Assembly (NCBI RefSeq): GCF_026213295.1
Contig: NC_079427.1
Span: 1,491,647 to 1,555,646 of the forward strand
Length of the DNA: 64,000 bases
From: Gadus chalcogrammus
Lineage: Eukaryota > Chordata > Actinopteri > Gadiformes > Gadidae
Direction of reading: 5' to 3'
Made by a program: the position numbers and the translations under genes. Of this stretch, positions 39,801 through 63,136 are shown one piece after another. The first letter of the stretch is position 1; the number at the start of each line of letters is the position of its first letter. Under the pieces are notes generated by a model. That model was given only the letters and a program-made list of their open reading frames with translations, ran no database searches and was not told the origin of the DNA.

Positions 39801-42800
39801 GTGGCCTCTCCTGGGCCTTGCTCAGCTCCTCCTCCAGGTAGGTCCTGGGAGCGAGACGGCAGGGGGGGTTAACAGAGCGCGTCGACCCCGGTTCCCATGG
39901 TGGTGGGATGGCGGGGGGGGTCTATACGGTTACACAGAGCTATTTTGTTTCAACCCCATCCCCCTGCAATTGTCAATGATCCAATCAGGGAGATGTTTAC
40001 CCAAAGGACAGAGTTTCCCGTGTTCTCATCAAGCAGATGTGACCGGTTTACCCCAGGGTCAAAGGTTAACGTCAGATAACGCTAGGGACAGCGTTAGGGC
40101 GGCTCGACTTGTACTCGACAGTACAAGGAATAGGAAACAAAGCTTGAACGATAAACGGTCAACAACGTATGGCCTATCCCAACGTATGCCCCCCCCACCC
40201 CCCCCCCCCGCGTACCTGCTGCCCATCTTGCAGTCCATGATGGAGGGCGAGTCGAAGTCGGCCAGCAGGTCGTCCATGAGGTTGTAGTCCTGCTGGTCGC
40301 GCTGCACCACGCCGTGGTACCCGGGCACGTGCGGCCGCAGCACGTCGCCCATCAGCTTCTGGAGGCACTGCTGCTCGCACGCACAGAAGCGCTTCAGCAG
40401 CCGCCCGTACTCCCCCTCCTGGAAGTTCCCTAGGAGACGAGGGAGCAGGAGTTCAAGATCGAGGAAACAAGGTTCTGGTTTGCAGGTGGCCGGTGACTGG
40501 ACGGTGGCTAGTTTGATCCCCGGCGCCTCCTAGAGTGTCCAGGTGTCCCTGAGCAAGGCACCTCACCCTGACTGCTCCCGACGAGCTGGCTGTCGCCCTG
40601 CGTGGGCGACACCGTCGTCGGTGTGTGAATGCGTGTTTAAACTAGTGCTGTCAGTTAAACGCGTTATTAACGGCGTTAAGGCAAACCAATTTTAACTCTG
40701 TTATTTTTTTATATTGCGATTTAACGCAATTCTTTTTTTTTTTTTTTTTTATTTGGCTCAAAACAAAGAAGCAGTAGCCTGACTGCTATGTTCAAGGCAG
40801 TATGTTTGTATGTTCATCGTTTAATTGCACTATAGGCTTTTTTTTTTGCATTGTCCTGTTTTGATCAGTATATGCCAATGTTGTTATCAATAAAAAAACA
40901 TTTGCACAAGGCAAGCCGATGCACTTCTCCATGTTGATAAGAGCATTAAAATGAGAAAAATTAATGGGACAAAGAAATCAAGGGATATTTAGCATAGAAA
41001 AAACATTTGCGATTAATCGCGAGCTAACTATGGCATTAATGTGATTAATCGCGATTAAATATTTTAATCGCTTGACAGCAGTATTTTAAACATTTGTAAG
41101 TCGCTTTGGATAAAAGAGTCTGCTAAACATTTACATTCACATTGAGGGCGTTCAGCAGACGCTGTCATCCAAAGCGACTTACAATAAGTACATTTGTCAG
41201 GAGAAGGTGAAACAATATATCGCTGTCGGCGCAGTAAGGATGTTCATGGAGCCAAGTGCAATCGTTAGATGTAAATGTACACGCGTTAACAGGAAGGCGG
41301 GTGCTAGGTGGAGCTTACCTGCGTGGCCGGCCAGCTGCACCCACGGGTAACGCTTCTTGAAGGACACAACGAAGGGGGACCAGTGTACCATGGTCTTGAT
41401 CTTCTGCCAGGGCTTGTTCTGTGGAGCCCAGAATAAACCGTCAACTTATTAGACAGGTTTAGAAGTATGTTGGCAGATCTCCGGGAACCCTTGTTTACGC
41501 ATGAGTGTGTTCAAACAAAGAGCGGAAACGAAGGGTCGCTCAGAAGCACACACCTCAGTGTAGACATTGGACAGACACCTCCCTCAGCCAGGCCAGATGC
41601 ACTATGTCCGTGACCAAGCCCATTCATAAAACATTTACCCAGTCTGCCAATGTCATAAAACAGACCCCCCCCACCCCTCTGCTGTCTGAAACTGTGTGTG
41701 CGTGTGCGTGTGCGTGTGCGTGTGTGTGTCACACAGGCGTTTTCTGTATTGGGAAACACCCTCACATGGACGATTTGCAACAGGGCTTTCGAGGCCAGAG
41801 AATCCGAAGAAGGAGCACATAACACGGTTCTCAACACGGGGAACGCCCGGAGCCCGAACAGTGAAGGAGAGGGTCTGGGTTCAAGTCCCGGGCGATGAGG
41901 CCAAAGGCCGGTGAGAGGACAGAGAACAGAGAGATGTTATCGACGACACGACAGCGAGCCACATGAAGTCAATGTTATGGTATTCCGGCGCAGATGGCAA
42001 TCTCTGCGTAACTGTCAACGATTAAACATTGACTAACGTAGTCCACTGACCCTCGCCGCTCCCTTTCCCCGTGTGTGCGTATCCCCGTGTGTGTGTGTGT
42101 GTGTCTGTGCGTGTGTCCCCGTGTGAGTGCTTGTCCTCGCTGTTCTCCTCGCATGCCTTCCCTCCGCGGCACAAACCGGATCTCAACAGGGGTTGGACAC
42201 GTTTGACAAAAGCTTCAGACAGGGTTTGGAAGGTACAAATGTTAGCGTTTTAATAACTGCTTGTGAGCCACAACTGTGACATACAACCACTAAGTGTCTA
42301 CTAGTATCAGTGTAGTGGTGTTAGTTGTGTCTGCCGCTAAGTATCTACTACTAGTGGCTACTAGTATCATTGTACTAGTGTGAGTAGTGTCTACCACTAA
42401 GCAGCCATTGCTGTCAGAGTAGTAGTGTAAGTAGTGTCTACCACTAAGCAGCCATTGCTGTCAGAGTAGAAGTGTGAGTAGTGTCTACCACTTAAGCAGC
42501 CATTGCTGTCAGAGTAGTAGTGTGAGTAGTGTCTACCACTAAGTGTCTAAGGCTGTCAGTGTACCAGGGTTAGTAGTGTCTGCCACCAAGTGTCTTTGGC
42601 CATTGGCTTTTAGGGGGAGTGACTTGTCTCCTTAGGGAAAATCAGAGGTATTATCCTTTGCTAAAAGATCTTCATGCTGAATGGTCTCCAACCCTACTTT
42701 AACATGTTTTTTGGGCCGACATTTCTCATTCCATCCATATGCAGTGCAACAACAGGGCAATCTTGCGCAATAAGAAAATTACAAACATTGCATATTTGTG

Positions 42801-45800
42801 CATGTCCTGCCCACTCCATATCGAGTGGGCAGGACATGCGACCACATCATCCGTCCTACGATAAGAGTTATAGAACCACTAATGTGTGCGTGAACCGGAA
42901 AGCACGTCACTAAGTTTGTTATGACGGCAACAGAATATCAGTGATCGAAAAATATCATATATATGAATGAATATATATATATGAGAGAGAGAGAGAGAGC
43001 GGGAGAGAGCGAGAGAGAGCGAGCGAGAGCCTGCATGGACTGATCCCTCAATCTGATAATCAGATTACCCTGAACCACTAAAAACACAGCATCTCAAAGA
43101 ACAGGAAACTTTGGATGGCACTACGATAACCGGCAGCATCGGACGCCTAGATCCGCTTCAAGTTCTTGTAGAATATTAAATATGGCCTTTGTTTGCGTGA
43201 AAGTAAATTTGATCATTAATGATGACTCACACTTGGCACAAAATAATTGAACATTTATTTGGTTCACCTGTGAACCGGTTTGAGGTTGCATCAGAACGCC
43301 TTTCAGGACAAGAACATCCAACAGGTCACACCTGAGATTGGATCAGTCCGGAATGTTCCATTACGCTTCAGATGACAGAGGACTGATTACAAGACACTTG
43401 GCAAAGCCCGGCCTTTGCCGTAAAGCTTGTTGTCACAATAGATAATAAATGACACTTAACAATACAAGTGTGCTTGTACAACCTGCTTATTAAACAGTTG
43501 ACGTGGGGTCAACGGCTTTATGGCCAACATCACATCCCGGCAGTCTGGTAGATTTAGCACGACAACCAAGCTATGACCTCGCCTGTTTACATTTACATTC
43601 AGGGCCTTTATCAGACGCTTCGCTTATCCAAAGAGACTCACAATAAGCACATTTTTCAGAAGAAAGAGAAACAATATATCGCTGTCGGTACAGTGAGGAT
43701 CTTTGTGTAGAAGGTGAGCAGCTTCCCCGACTAGGTTTACACATGCATTGCATTGGGTTGAAGCGTTGATGTGTTGATGCGTTTCCACTCTGTGGTACCG
43801 CGGCAAGCTTTACGCAACCAGTCCTACTCTGGACCACCTCATATCAAAGGTAAATGGAATGCATTTTTCAGTTCGTTTTCTAAGCAGTGGCCATACAAAG
43901 CGCTTTACAATACTGCCCAACAGTCACCCATTCATGCACACACATTCACCCACCGACGGCGGTGTCAGCCACGCAGGGCGACAGCCACGCAGGGCGACAG
44001 CCAGCTCGTCAGGAGCAGTCAGGGTGAGGCGTCTCGCTCGGGGACACTTGACACTCAGATAGGAGGTGCCAAGGATCGACCTAGCAACCTTCCGGTGACA
44101 GCTAACCTCCAGCTAACCTGTTTTACTTCCTGAGCCACATGCCGCCACATAGTGTAGTATAGTATGCAGTTAAATGAAACGTCCTAACCCCCGATTGGTG
44201 CGTTGAGGATCCAGTGGACGTCTCGTTTCCTGCCCCCCCCCCCCCCCCTCTCTCCAGCAGCATTTAGTTTCCAGCCGTGGAATCCTGGGAATGCTGCTCG
44301 TTTTTCTTCATAGGAAGAAGAGCCACTTCACAGACCACTGAAGGGCTCACTTCTGAGAGAGGTGTCCCGGCGTCCGTTGTTTTACGGCCCCAAAAGGTTT
44401 GTCTTCGGTAACACCACCAACATACCAACCGATACTCCCCAACCCCTGATCACCCAACTGTACTCCAAAAGGACCTGGCGGATAGGAGCCACCATTCAAC
44501 AGTTTTCCTCTCGTTCATTTTTTCTACATCTGCCTATTGAAACCGTAATAATGCATCACCTGTGAGGCGGAGCGTGGAAAGCACGGTCAACAGCGACGCG
44601 TTCTGCCTTCCTCACCAAGGTGACCTCTATGACAGCGGAAGGTGTCCACTAAGCGAACCCTCACCTCGTACCCTTGCCCTGACGTCTCCCACTCTCTATA
44701 TTTACCAGTGCTTCCCCCCCGCCCCACCCTCCCGCCAGTGCCATCTCCCTGGATCCCGGGTCTCTTGGGTGCAGCTCACACTGGCCTGCTTTGTTTATCT
44801 CCATTTACCCCGGATTTGACCTGTCCTCCACGGCCGCCCTTTCTGCGTGTCCTGCAGCCTGCTCACCTCCTGCTCCACCTGATGCTGTAGCCCTGCCCCC
44901 CCCCCCCCCACCCCACCCGCCGCAATCCAGCCTATCCTGAGCTTCAGCCCTGTGCGGAGCCACAGGCGTGTGAGGGGGGGGGGGGGAACAACTTACAAAT
45001 ACTGTAGTAGGTCTCCCTACCGCCCCTCCTCGTAGGCTACTGGACAAGGTTCCCACGGCAACACCAGCGAGGTGTGCGTCTGCGTTTGTGCGCGCGTGTT
45101 CGGGTGCGAGGGCAACGTGAACCTTCTCACCCTGGAGGGAACCTGTCAGACGGGAGCCTGTCAGACGGCTACCATGTCTCTTCAGGAACGCTCCGGGGGT
45201 GCGGCGGCGGGTACATGTGTCGAGCAGAGGCCTGTTTTCACAAGTTGAATACAGAGAAACCACTTCCCTCCCTCCCCCCCCCCCCCCGTTCCACCGTATC
45301 TCCTGCCTCCTGCAGCCAGACCACACAGCCACCACCAGTGTTTACATGTGCATCGTAAGTGTGAGGACATCTTGTGCGCGTGTGCATGCTCACACTGTGT
45401 TCACACAAGCATGCGCAAGAGGCTGTGGGAGTTTGCATACTGAACGCCAATGAATACAAGTTTACAAATTGTGGGGGATAAGATGAATTCTCTTGCCTTG
45501 TGTCAAACTCTCCGTGTGGGCTCACGTGTCGTCAAAGAGTCACTGTGCGCTTTTGTGCGAGTGTGTTTGGGCTCTCCCTCATCTCGGCTTATCTTCATTT
45601 TCCCCCCCTTGTTTTCTGTTCCACTGTCTCAAGGTATTCCAGGGGAAAAGATTAGACTTAGAGAGAGTGTGAGTGAGTGAGGGAGGGAGTGAGTGTTTGT
45701 GACCCAGGCCAGGAGTAACTTCACAAGTAGGTGCAATGAGGGCCCACAAAATCCCCCTTGTTGTGTGAAGTGTGAAAAGTAGACACTGATCTACGATCCG

Positions 45801-48800
45801 TCAGGCAACGCTCGCACGCCACGAGCAAGAGCAAATACTGTCACCGAGAGAAAGAATGAAGAAAAAAAAAAAAGCACCATATATGGCAAAACGTGTTGCC
45901 TAGCAACGGCTCTGCCTTCAGCCCAATTTTCCATGACACACGTTCAACACAGAAGGCATGCTAGATGGCATCTGAGTGATTAGCCTGTACGTGCGTTCGA
46001 GTGCGTGTGTGTGTGTGAGTGTGTGTGTGTCTCTCTGCGTGTCTGCTCAGGTATCTGCTCGCATCACTAAGCACACAGCAGAGTGTAACAGGTTTGGCGG
46101 AACACTGGTCATGCAGACGCTGAACAAAGTCAGCACAACAGACACGCCCACCTCGCCCTCCCAGAGACCTCACTGTAGACAGACTTTAGAGGACAGCTCA
46201 CCAGCACTGGGATCGTGAGTCAGCCGCCAGTTCAGCTCCCATCAACAACATCGCTCCCGGCCCGACCGTGACCAATCCTTCCTCATTCTTCAGATTTGTG
46301 CAATTTTTTTGAGGACGGAAATTATGCTTTACATAGTTTCCTATGACATCAACATGAAATAATAGCAAAGACGTGCGTTTCACCAAACGTTATGACACTC
46401 AGGAAGAGCTGACTGTATGTTCCCTTTACTGTTACAATGAGGACAGAGTTCAGAGGTCTCGCTTCCCTCAGCTTTGGCACACGTTACATAAGAAAAACAC
46501 AAACACCAAGTATGAGTCTATTGTAGTCGCCAGTGCCGCCGTTTCCACGAGGAGACCGGGGGAGTCCGGCACGAAGGCCAGCATCTTCACGCACATCTAG
46601 AGGACCGTGGAGAGTCTGCGGATGCCCTGCCTGTTCACCGCCTGGTACGCAGATCCCCACAGAGCCCTGGCAGTCAGGAGGACATCTGTCAGCAGGGGTG
46701 CCTGCAGGAGGTCACCAGCCTCAACATGGACCGCTGCCCCCCACCCGGCACGCAGGCTGGTCACCTCGAGTCGTTACCGTCTGACCCTCGAGACAGGAGC
46801 AGGACTGACTGCACCACCAGACCTACAGACAGTCTCTGGACCTCCAGACAGACCTGCAGACAGTCTCTAGACCTCCAGACAGACCTACAGACAGTCTCTG
46901 GACCGCCTGACAGACCTGCAGACAGTCTCTGGACCGCCTGACAGACCTGCAGACAGTCTCTGGACCTCCAGACAGACCTACAGACAGTCTCTGGACCTCC
47001 AGACAGACCTGCAGACAGTCTCTAGACCTACAGACAGACCTGCAGACAGTCTCTAGACCTACAGACAGTAGGTCTGTAGGTCCAAATACATGTGTCACTT
47101 GTGTCACACAAATAATTCCTAATTTCAACATATTTACAGGTTTATTTTGCATGCGTCATTCTAATATTTGTATTGTTTTATCTTTATGACTAGTGCTCAA
47201 ACTTTGGATCACCGTTTGTTCTGGTGTTAACCTACACATGATTAGTAAAGCTTAGCTGAAGCAGGATGGACCAAAACAAGCCTGACACTGTATTCTTAGT
47301 CCTGAGTTCTTGTTCAAAGAGATGTGATCACTCAGCTTTAACTATCTACATACTGACTGAGCAATGGAAACTAATGTAGACATTAAGATAACGATGATTA
47401 TCATATCACTAGCGGCTCGCTTATATCACACAGAACTAAAGTTGAATCAGTTGAATATCTTGAAGGCCACCCATTCCATTATCCTTGCTGTTTTTATCCT
47501 TTCCCAACTCTGCATTCTTCAATAGATAGTTCCAGCGTAAGTGACCTCTGACCTTGAAAGCAACCTGCGTTGTCAAAAGACTATTTATAGTGAAGACATC
47601 CTGTTTTCAGGATAGGCACCAGTCATTCCTAGCGTGTCCGTTTGAATACTTAAAGCCCTCCGGTCCATGGAGAATAACACAGCTTCCTATGAGGCAGACC
47701 TGGAAAACAATCATCTTTTCTGTAGGACTTCACACGGGGCCACCCTTTAGTGAAACAAGTCAAACCACCGAGTCTGAAAGTGAATAATGCAAGACAATCG
47801 ACATCTACCCGAGGCTTAATGCCCCATGCACTGATTGATCACAGAGAAGGGAGGTGAAGACCGTAGAAAGTAGAGTGGCAGGTAAACCAGTATAGGACAC
47901 TCACACACGTCCCGTCGTCCGGGCTGCCCATCGAATTGCACAGGCCTGGAGAGAGACTGGACTCGATGTCACTGGCGGTGAAGTCATCTTCTGATTCCTC
48001 GAACGACGAGGCTGACGACAGGCAGACGGAAGAACTGTTGGACAGCTTCCGAGGGGAGCGGATGAGCGCCGGCGACCCCCCGCAGCCGCTGTCCGAGCAG
48101 GGCGACTCCTCGTCCGGCTGTAGCTCGTAGCCCGAACCGCCGAGCCCCAGCCCGGTGTAGGAGGGTGGGGAGCCCTGCGACCGGCTGGGACTGGGCTCCC
48201 TGGTGATGATCAGCTTAGGAATAGTACCGGGGAAACTTTGGCCTCCTCCCGAGGGACTCTGAAGGTAATCCGAGTCTTTCCGTGGAGCGGATTTAACCGC
48301 ACACGGGGTGATTTGGTCGTTTGCGGGCATAGTCTGACAAGGAACGGAACAGAAGTTAGTTTTGGTCATGGTGTCGGGCGTGTGATCGCTCGTTCGGGCC
48401 GAAGGTTCGGCCGAAAACGAGCCGAGCCCAGCCGAGGTCCGCTCCCTGCCCGAGACGAGCACCGAGGCTCGGTTTAGATATGAGCCAGAGACTGCCCCGG
48501 CCTCGGAGGTATCAGGACCCTGGATGTGGTTTCCCAGTGGCTTACTTTCCATGGCCTTCGGAGGGGGGTTGGAGTCATGGTCCGTCCTATTGTTTCTGGG
48601 TTCCCCACACCGCTGGTCCCTGACTCGTAGATCAAGACCGAGAGAATCGGCTCCCCTCAACACGTCCTGGGCTACACGCACATTGTTCACACCGTCCTGG
48701 GTATCCTCCACACCCGAGGCCGTATGCTTCGTTCCGATCCCCGACACGCAACACTCATCCTCCGGTAACTTTTCCTTCTCGTGGTTTCGATGATTCTCCG

Positions 48801-49050
48801 AACCGCGTATGAAAGCTACTCGGTCCTCTTGGCTCCTAGAGCCGACCTGCTGGTTCTCTAAACGCGCGATGTTGTTCTCCGATTGAGAGTCGATGAGATC
48901 CTCCAGTCGCTCCGCACCAGGTTCAGACCTGCGGACTCGACACCGCGGGGCTGGCTCTGCTGCTTCACCCGGAGCGGCGGCGGGGTGGTGCGGGCAGGAG
49001 CGCGTTTGTCCCATACTGTTCGCCGTAGTAGTGGAGCGCGTTTGTCCCAT
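36843..49050 (-). CDS. itpkc: Inositol-trisphosphate 3-kinase C, complete, 7 coding exons
   Basis: The enzyme phosphorylates Ins(1,4,5)P3 to Ins(1,3,4,5)P4 and is regulated by Ca2+/calmodulin. Exons: 49050-47905, 41418-41319, 40429-40216, 39844-39640, 38715-38614, 38273-38202, 37052-36843 (TGA). Phases agree and give 682 aa (human ITPKC 683). Exon 1 encodes 382 mostly disordered residues ending in the family stretch with [12 protein letters not shown] and [12 protein letters not shown]. Exon 2 encodes the calmodulin-binding-type segment beginning [20 protein letters not shown]. The inositol-polyphosphate-kinase signature PxxxDxKxG is PSIMDCKMG at residues 477-485. The last exon carries the metal-binding-type MIDFGKT. 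Conserved synteny with actmap and snrpa favours ITPKC; exon 1 also resembles ITPKA/B, so paralogue choice rests partly on neighbours. Intron 1 is 6.5 kb. Confidence 0.93.
37137..37510. mobile_element. hAT-type MITE (itpkc intron 6)
   Basis: Its ends read GGGCTGGGCAAG and CAGCCCTGA. Near-matching 8-bp flanks (TATATGTT/TGTATGTT) and many ATTAATCGCGATTAA-like words are present. Confidence 0.6.
38305..38408 (-). mobile_element. tRNA-headed SINE, copy 3, internally deleted (itpkc intron 5)
   Basis: The tail and the extreme head end (GTGGCTGAGGAGGTA) remain; the middle is deleted. Confidence 0.65.
38735..39365. repeat. 28-bp minisatellite in itpkc intron 4
   Basis: About 22 copies of a unit containing CACACGTCAACACACCAGCC and GGGACAAC/AGAACAAC variants begin directly beside exon 38715-38614. 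The long Thr/His/Gln open frame here is repeat-derived. Confidence 0.92.
40495..41135 (+). mobile_element. tRNA-headed SINE, copy 4, split by a MITE (itpkc intron 2)
   Basis: The body runs to 40642, is interrupted by a 441-bp MITE, and resumes at 41084. Its tail is GTCGCTTTGGATAAAAGAGT rather than the GTGGCC type. Confidence 0.75.
40643..41083. mobile_element. hAT-type MITE nested in a SINE
   Basis: Inverted ends TAGTGCTGTCA and TGACAGCAGTA, with an 8-bp target duplication GTTTAAAC/TTTTAAAC. The internal sequence is AT-rich with ATTAATCGCGATTAA words. Confidence 0.75.
42290..42595. repeat. 60-bp imperfect tandem repeat in itpkc intron 1
   Basis: Five diverged copies of a unit containing GTGTCTACCACTAAG and CCATTGCTGTCAGAGTAG. 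Confidence 0.8.
43850..44146 (-). mobile_element. tRNA-headed SINE, copy 5 (itpkc intron 1)
   Basis: Same family as the copy at 10138, with a 16-bp local duplication of the GCCACGCAGGGCGACA segment. Confidence 0.77.
46795..47070. repeat. 29-bp tandem repeat in itpkc intron 1
   Basis: About nine copies of a unit containing CCAGACAGACCTGCAGACAG and TCTCTGGA, ending in a short inverted piece. Confidence 0.88.
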
Positions 49051-50768
49051 CCTGCTCTACGTAGTAGTGGAGAGCGTTTGTCCCATGTTTCTGGCCGTAG
49101 TAGCGGAGCCAAGGACGCACCCTCCAAATCACTGAGGAAGGAACCAGTGCCACACACTGAGGAAGGAACCACACACTGAGGAAGGAACCACACACTATAG
49201 TCACTCTGTGACTAAAGTATGAAGAGCCTTAAATGACCGCACCCATTCCCTTCACTGATCAATAGTCACTGATCAATATTCCCATCAGTGCTGCTGCTGC
49301 TTCACCACCATCTACTGTTCCCTTTAATGCAGCAAATGTCCCACAAATACACGCCAAACGGTGAAATACTAGAATATTAATATAAAAATCATCTATCGGC
49401 TCATCACTTTAATTTGATATCCATACAATTGAGCCCTGAAGTAGACCAATAATGTTTAAATAAAACAACACGAAGCAGTATTATATTGCCCTCTTGTGTA
49501 CTGAAACACACTTTTCAGTTGAAGACGTCTTGCCACAGGTGGCCTAGGAAACTGCGAGAAACATCACGGAAAGAGGAAATAATGACTACAGCACGGACTT
49601 GTTAGGTTTGTTGTGGCACTAAATAAACGACCACCATACCCAGTGCATGATGACTAATGTGTTCATCAGTAGCATGACAGGCGCATTAATACAAACGTTC
49701 CGGAGACTGGCAGGCATGATGGAATATACATGTTAATCTACAGTAAGACAGGTGCTTTAAACTTGCTGTCAGAGCGGAGGGCTGGAGACCGCAGACGCGA
49801 CAGGAAGGACAACAATGGAAAGAGTCACTCACGTGCAGGTGCACTCAATCACACGTGCGATACGACCAATGAAGGGAATGGGTGGGACACTGGGACTAAT
49901 TAATGCACCCAATGATGTAATGACTTCACAATCCACCCATCCCATGACGCTCCCTCATCAAGCACATTCCTACCCTGGAGTGAAGTTAAGTAACCATTAA
50001 AGTAGCTTGGGAACACTTTCTGCATGTAGTCGGTTCCACTGATTAAACATCACATCATATTCAGATGCATTGAATTGGAGGTTTACCTACCATACAGCGC
50101 GTGAGTCATCTGTGTCCTACCTCTGTCTGGATCCCATAGATCAGCAGCCGGAGCGGCTCGGGACGTCCCAATTGTGTGTGGTTGAGTGGGAGGAAGCACT
50201 TATGAACCATTATTACATCAGGCTGTATCTGGCTTCAATCTGATCAATAGAGCTAGGCACTAGAAAGCAAGTTCACACTCATCACCAAACAGTGAGGATA
50301 CATCGTGGATTGGGCGTTTCTTGTGTTTTTACTTGCATAGACTTTGAAAGACTAGGCCTACTCGGCCAACATGCTATGACTCACTAGTTGATTCATCTAA
50401 TTGTATTTAATTGATGCATTTAGTTGAAGCCATCGATAGGTATACATTAACTTATTATACATGAACAATAAGCCCTTAACGATGTGTTCTATGCAACACT
50501 TGATATAAAGGAAAACATGTTTTTTATTACTTCTCACATTTAGTTAACATTGGTTAACAGTTTGTTTATTGCTCGATATCTATCGGTCTAATTATTTAGC
50601 CTAAATTATTATTACATTTTAATATCATGTAGGGTGGAATGTTCGCTTTTCGCTTTCCGTAGACCCGGAAGCGTTGTAGGGTTTTGGTCCGGCGTGACTT
50701 TGAACGGTCTGACATCCAGAGCAGGGGGCTGCGATCGAGGAACGACCACCGAGCCTCACACCGTCATC
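49051..50768. other. Intergenic region between itpkc and gfm1 (divergent)
   Basis: The itpkc 5' region has a 24-bp tandem (CACACACTGAGGAAGGAACC, 49145-49197). The middle is AT-rich, with a family C repeat at 50080-50470. The gfm1 promoter should lie in the GC-richer part near 50630-50768; no clear TATA box is seen. Confidence 0.5.
50080..50470. repeat. Dispersed repeat family C, copy 1
   Basis: Matches 53440-53865 over about 380 bases, sharing GAAGCACTTATGAACCATTA and TCTGATCAATAGAGCTAGG and a GGTACATTAACTT-type end. Family not recognised. Confidence 0.65.
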
Positions 50769-62321
<11,553 letters not shown>

Positions 62322-62701
62322 GCGGGAGCTCTACTGCGTGGTTACTAGACACCGGACTCTGACACCACCTGTCCCACCCCCCCTTAACCAACCCACCCTC
62401 CCCCTAACCAACCCACCCTCCCCTTAACCAGCCCTTCACCACCCTCCCTTTCTTCTGCTCCCCCACGGCCTTGACTCGGATGAGTCACTCACATTGTACA
62501 TATTTCATCAGTTACTTTGTCGTTCTCCTCCCTCCAGTTTTTCTTTGCAGCAGAGCGGTTGGTTAGTTAACGGTTAGTTACCTGGTCTGGCGTCCGACGG
62601 GACGGTGGACGTGAATATTTGAAGCCGAGCGTCTGATGGGACAGTGCAGCGGCAGGTTGTGTACTATGTACAGAATGTTCTTAAGAAGGAGTGGATACCA
62701 A

Positions 62702-62707
62702 AATAAA
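62702..62707 (+). terminator. gfm1 polyadenylation signal
   Basis: AATAAA lies 380 bases after the gfm1 stop codon. The 3' end would fall about 150 bases from exon 1 of the antisense rarres1-like gene. Confidence 0.6.
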
Positions 62708-63136
62708 ACCTTTTACGTTGTCCTCCTCAGTGTTGGTTTGTACAACTTTATCCATTTAGATTCAGATTCAGAGATTAGATACGATTTAACAGCGTCTATC
62801 AAACACATCGTCTGTAACGCATTCAAATACCTAACAACAAAACTACTCTTTAACTCCTCCGTACGAAGGCTCTCTTACCTCCGTGTTGATGGGTGTGCTG
62901 ATGTTCTGGTCGGCCCCCGAGTCCACCCTTACTGGTTCTGCCGCCACTGGTTCTGGTGTTACTGGTTCAAGCGGTACTGGTTCTGCCGCCGCTGGTTGAG
63001 GCGGTTCTGGTGCTACTGGTTCAAGCGGTACTGGTTCTGGTATTACTGGTGGTAGCGTGACGGTCCCCAGAGGAGCCCCCCGGACAGCAGACAGCAGAAC
63101 AACGACCCAGAGGACCCTCATGAGGGCAGGAGACAT

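Larger units (their letters stand above)
41419..47904 (-). other. itpkc intron 1
   Basis: This 6.5-kb intron holds a family B copy (43583), a SINE (43850), two tandem repeats, a perfect 17-bp inverted repeat (42800-42839) and AT/GC-mixed unique sequence. I see no other gene in it. Confidence 0.6.

Noticed and set aside
48883..49193. Plus-strand and alternative-frame ORFs over the itpkc start
   Set aside because: Shadows of the itpkc first exon and its 36-bp repeats; no splice sites fit.
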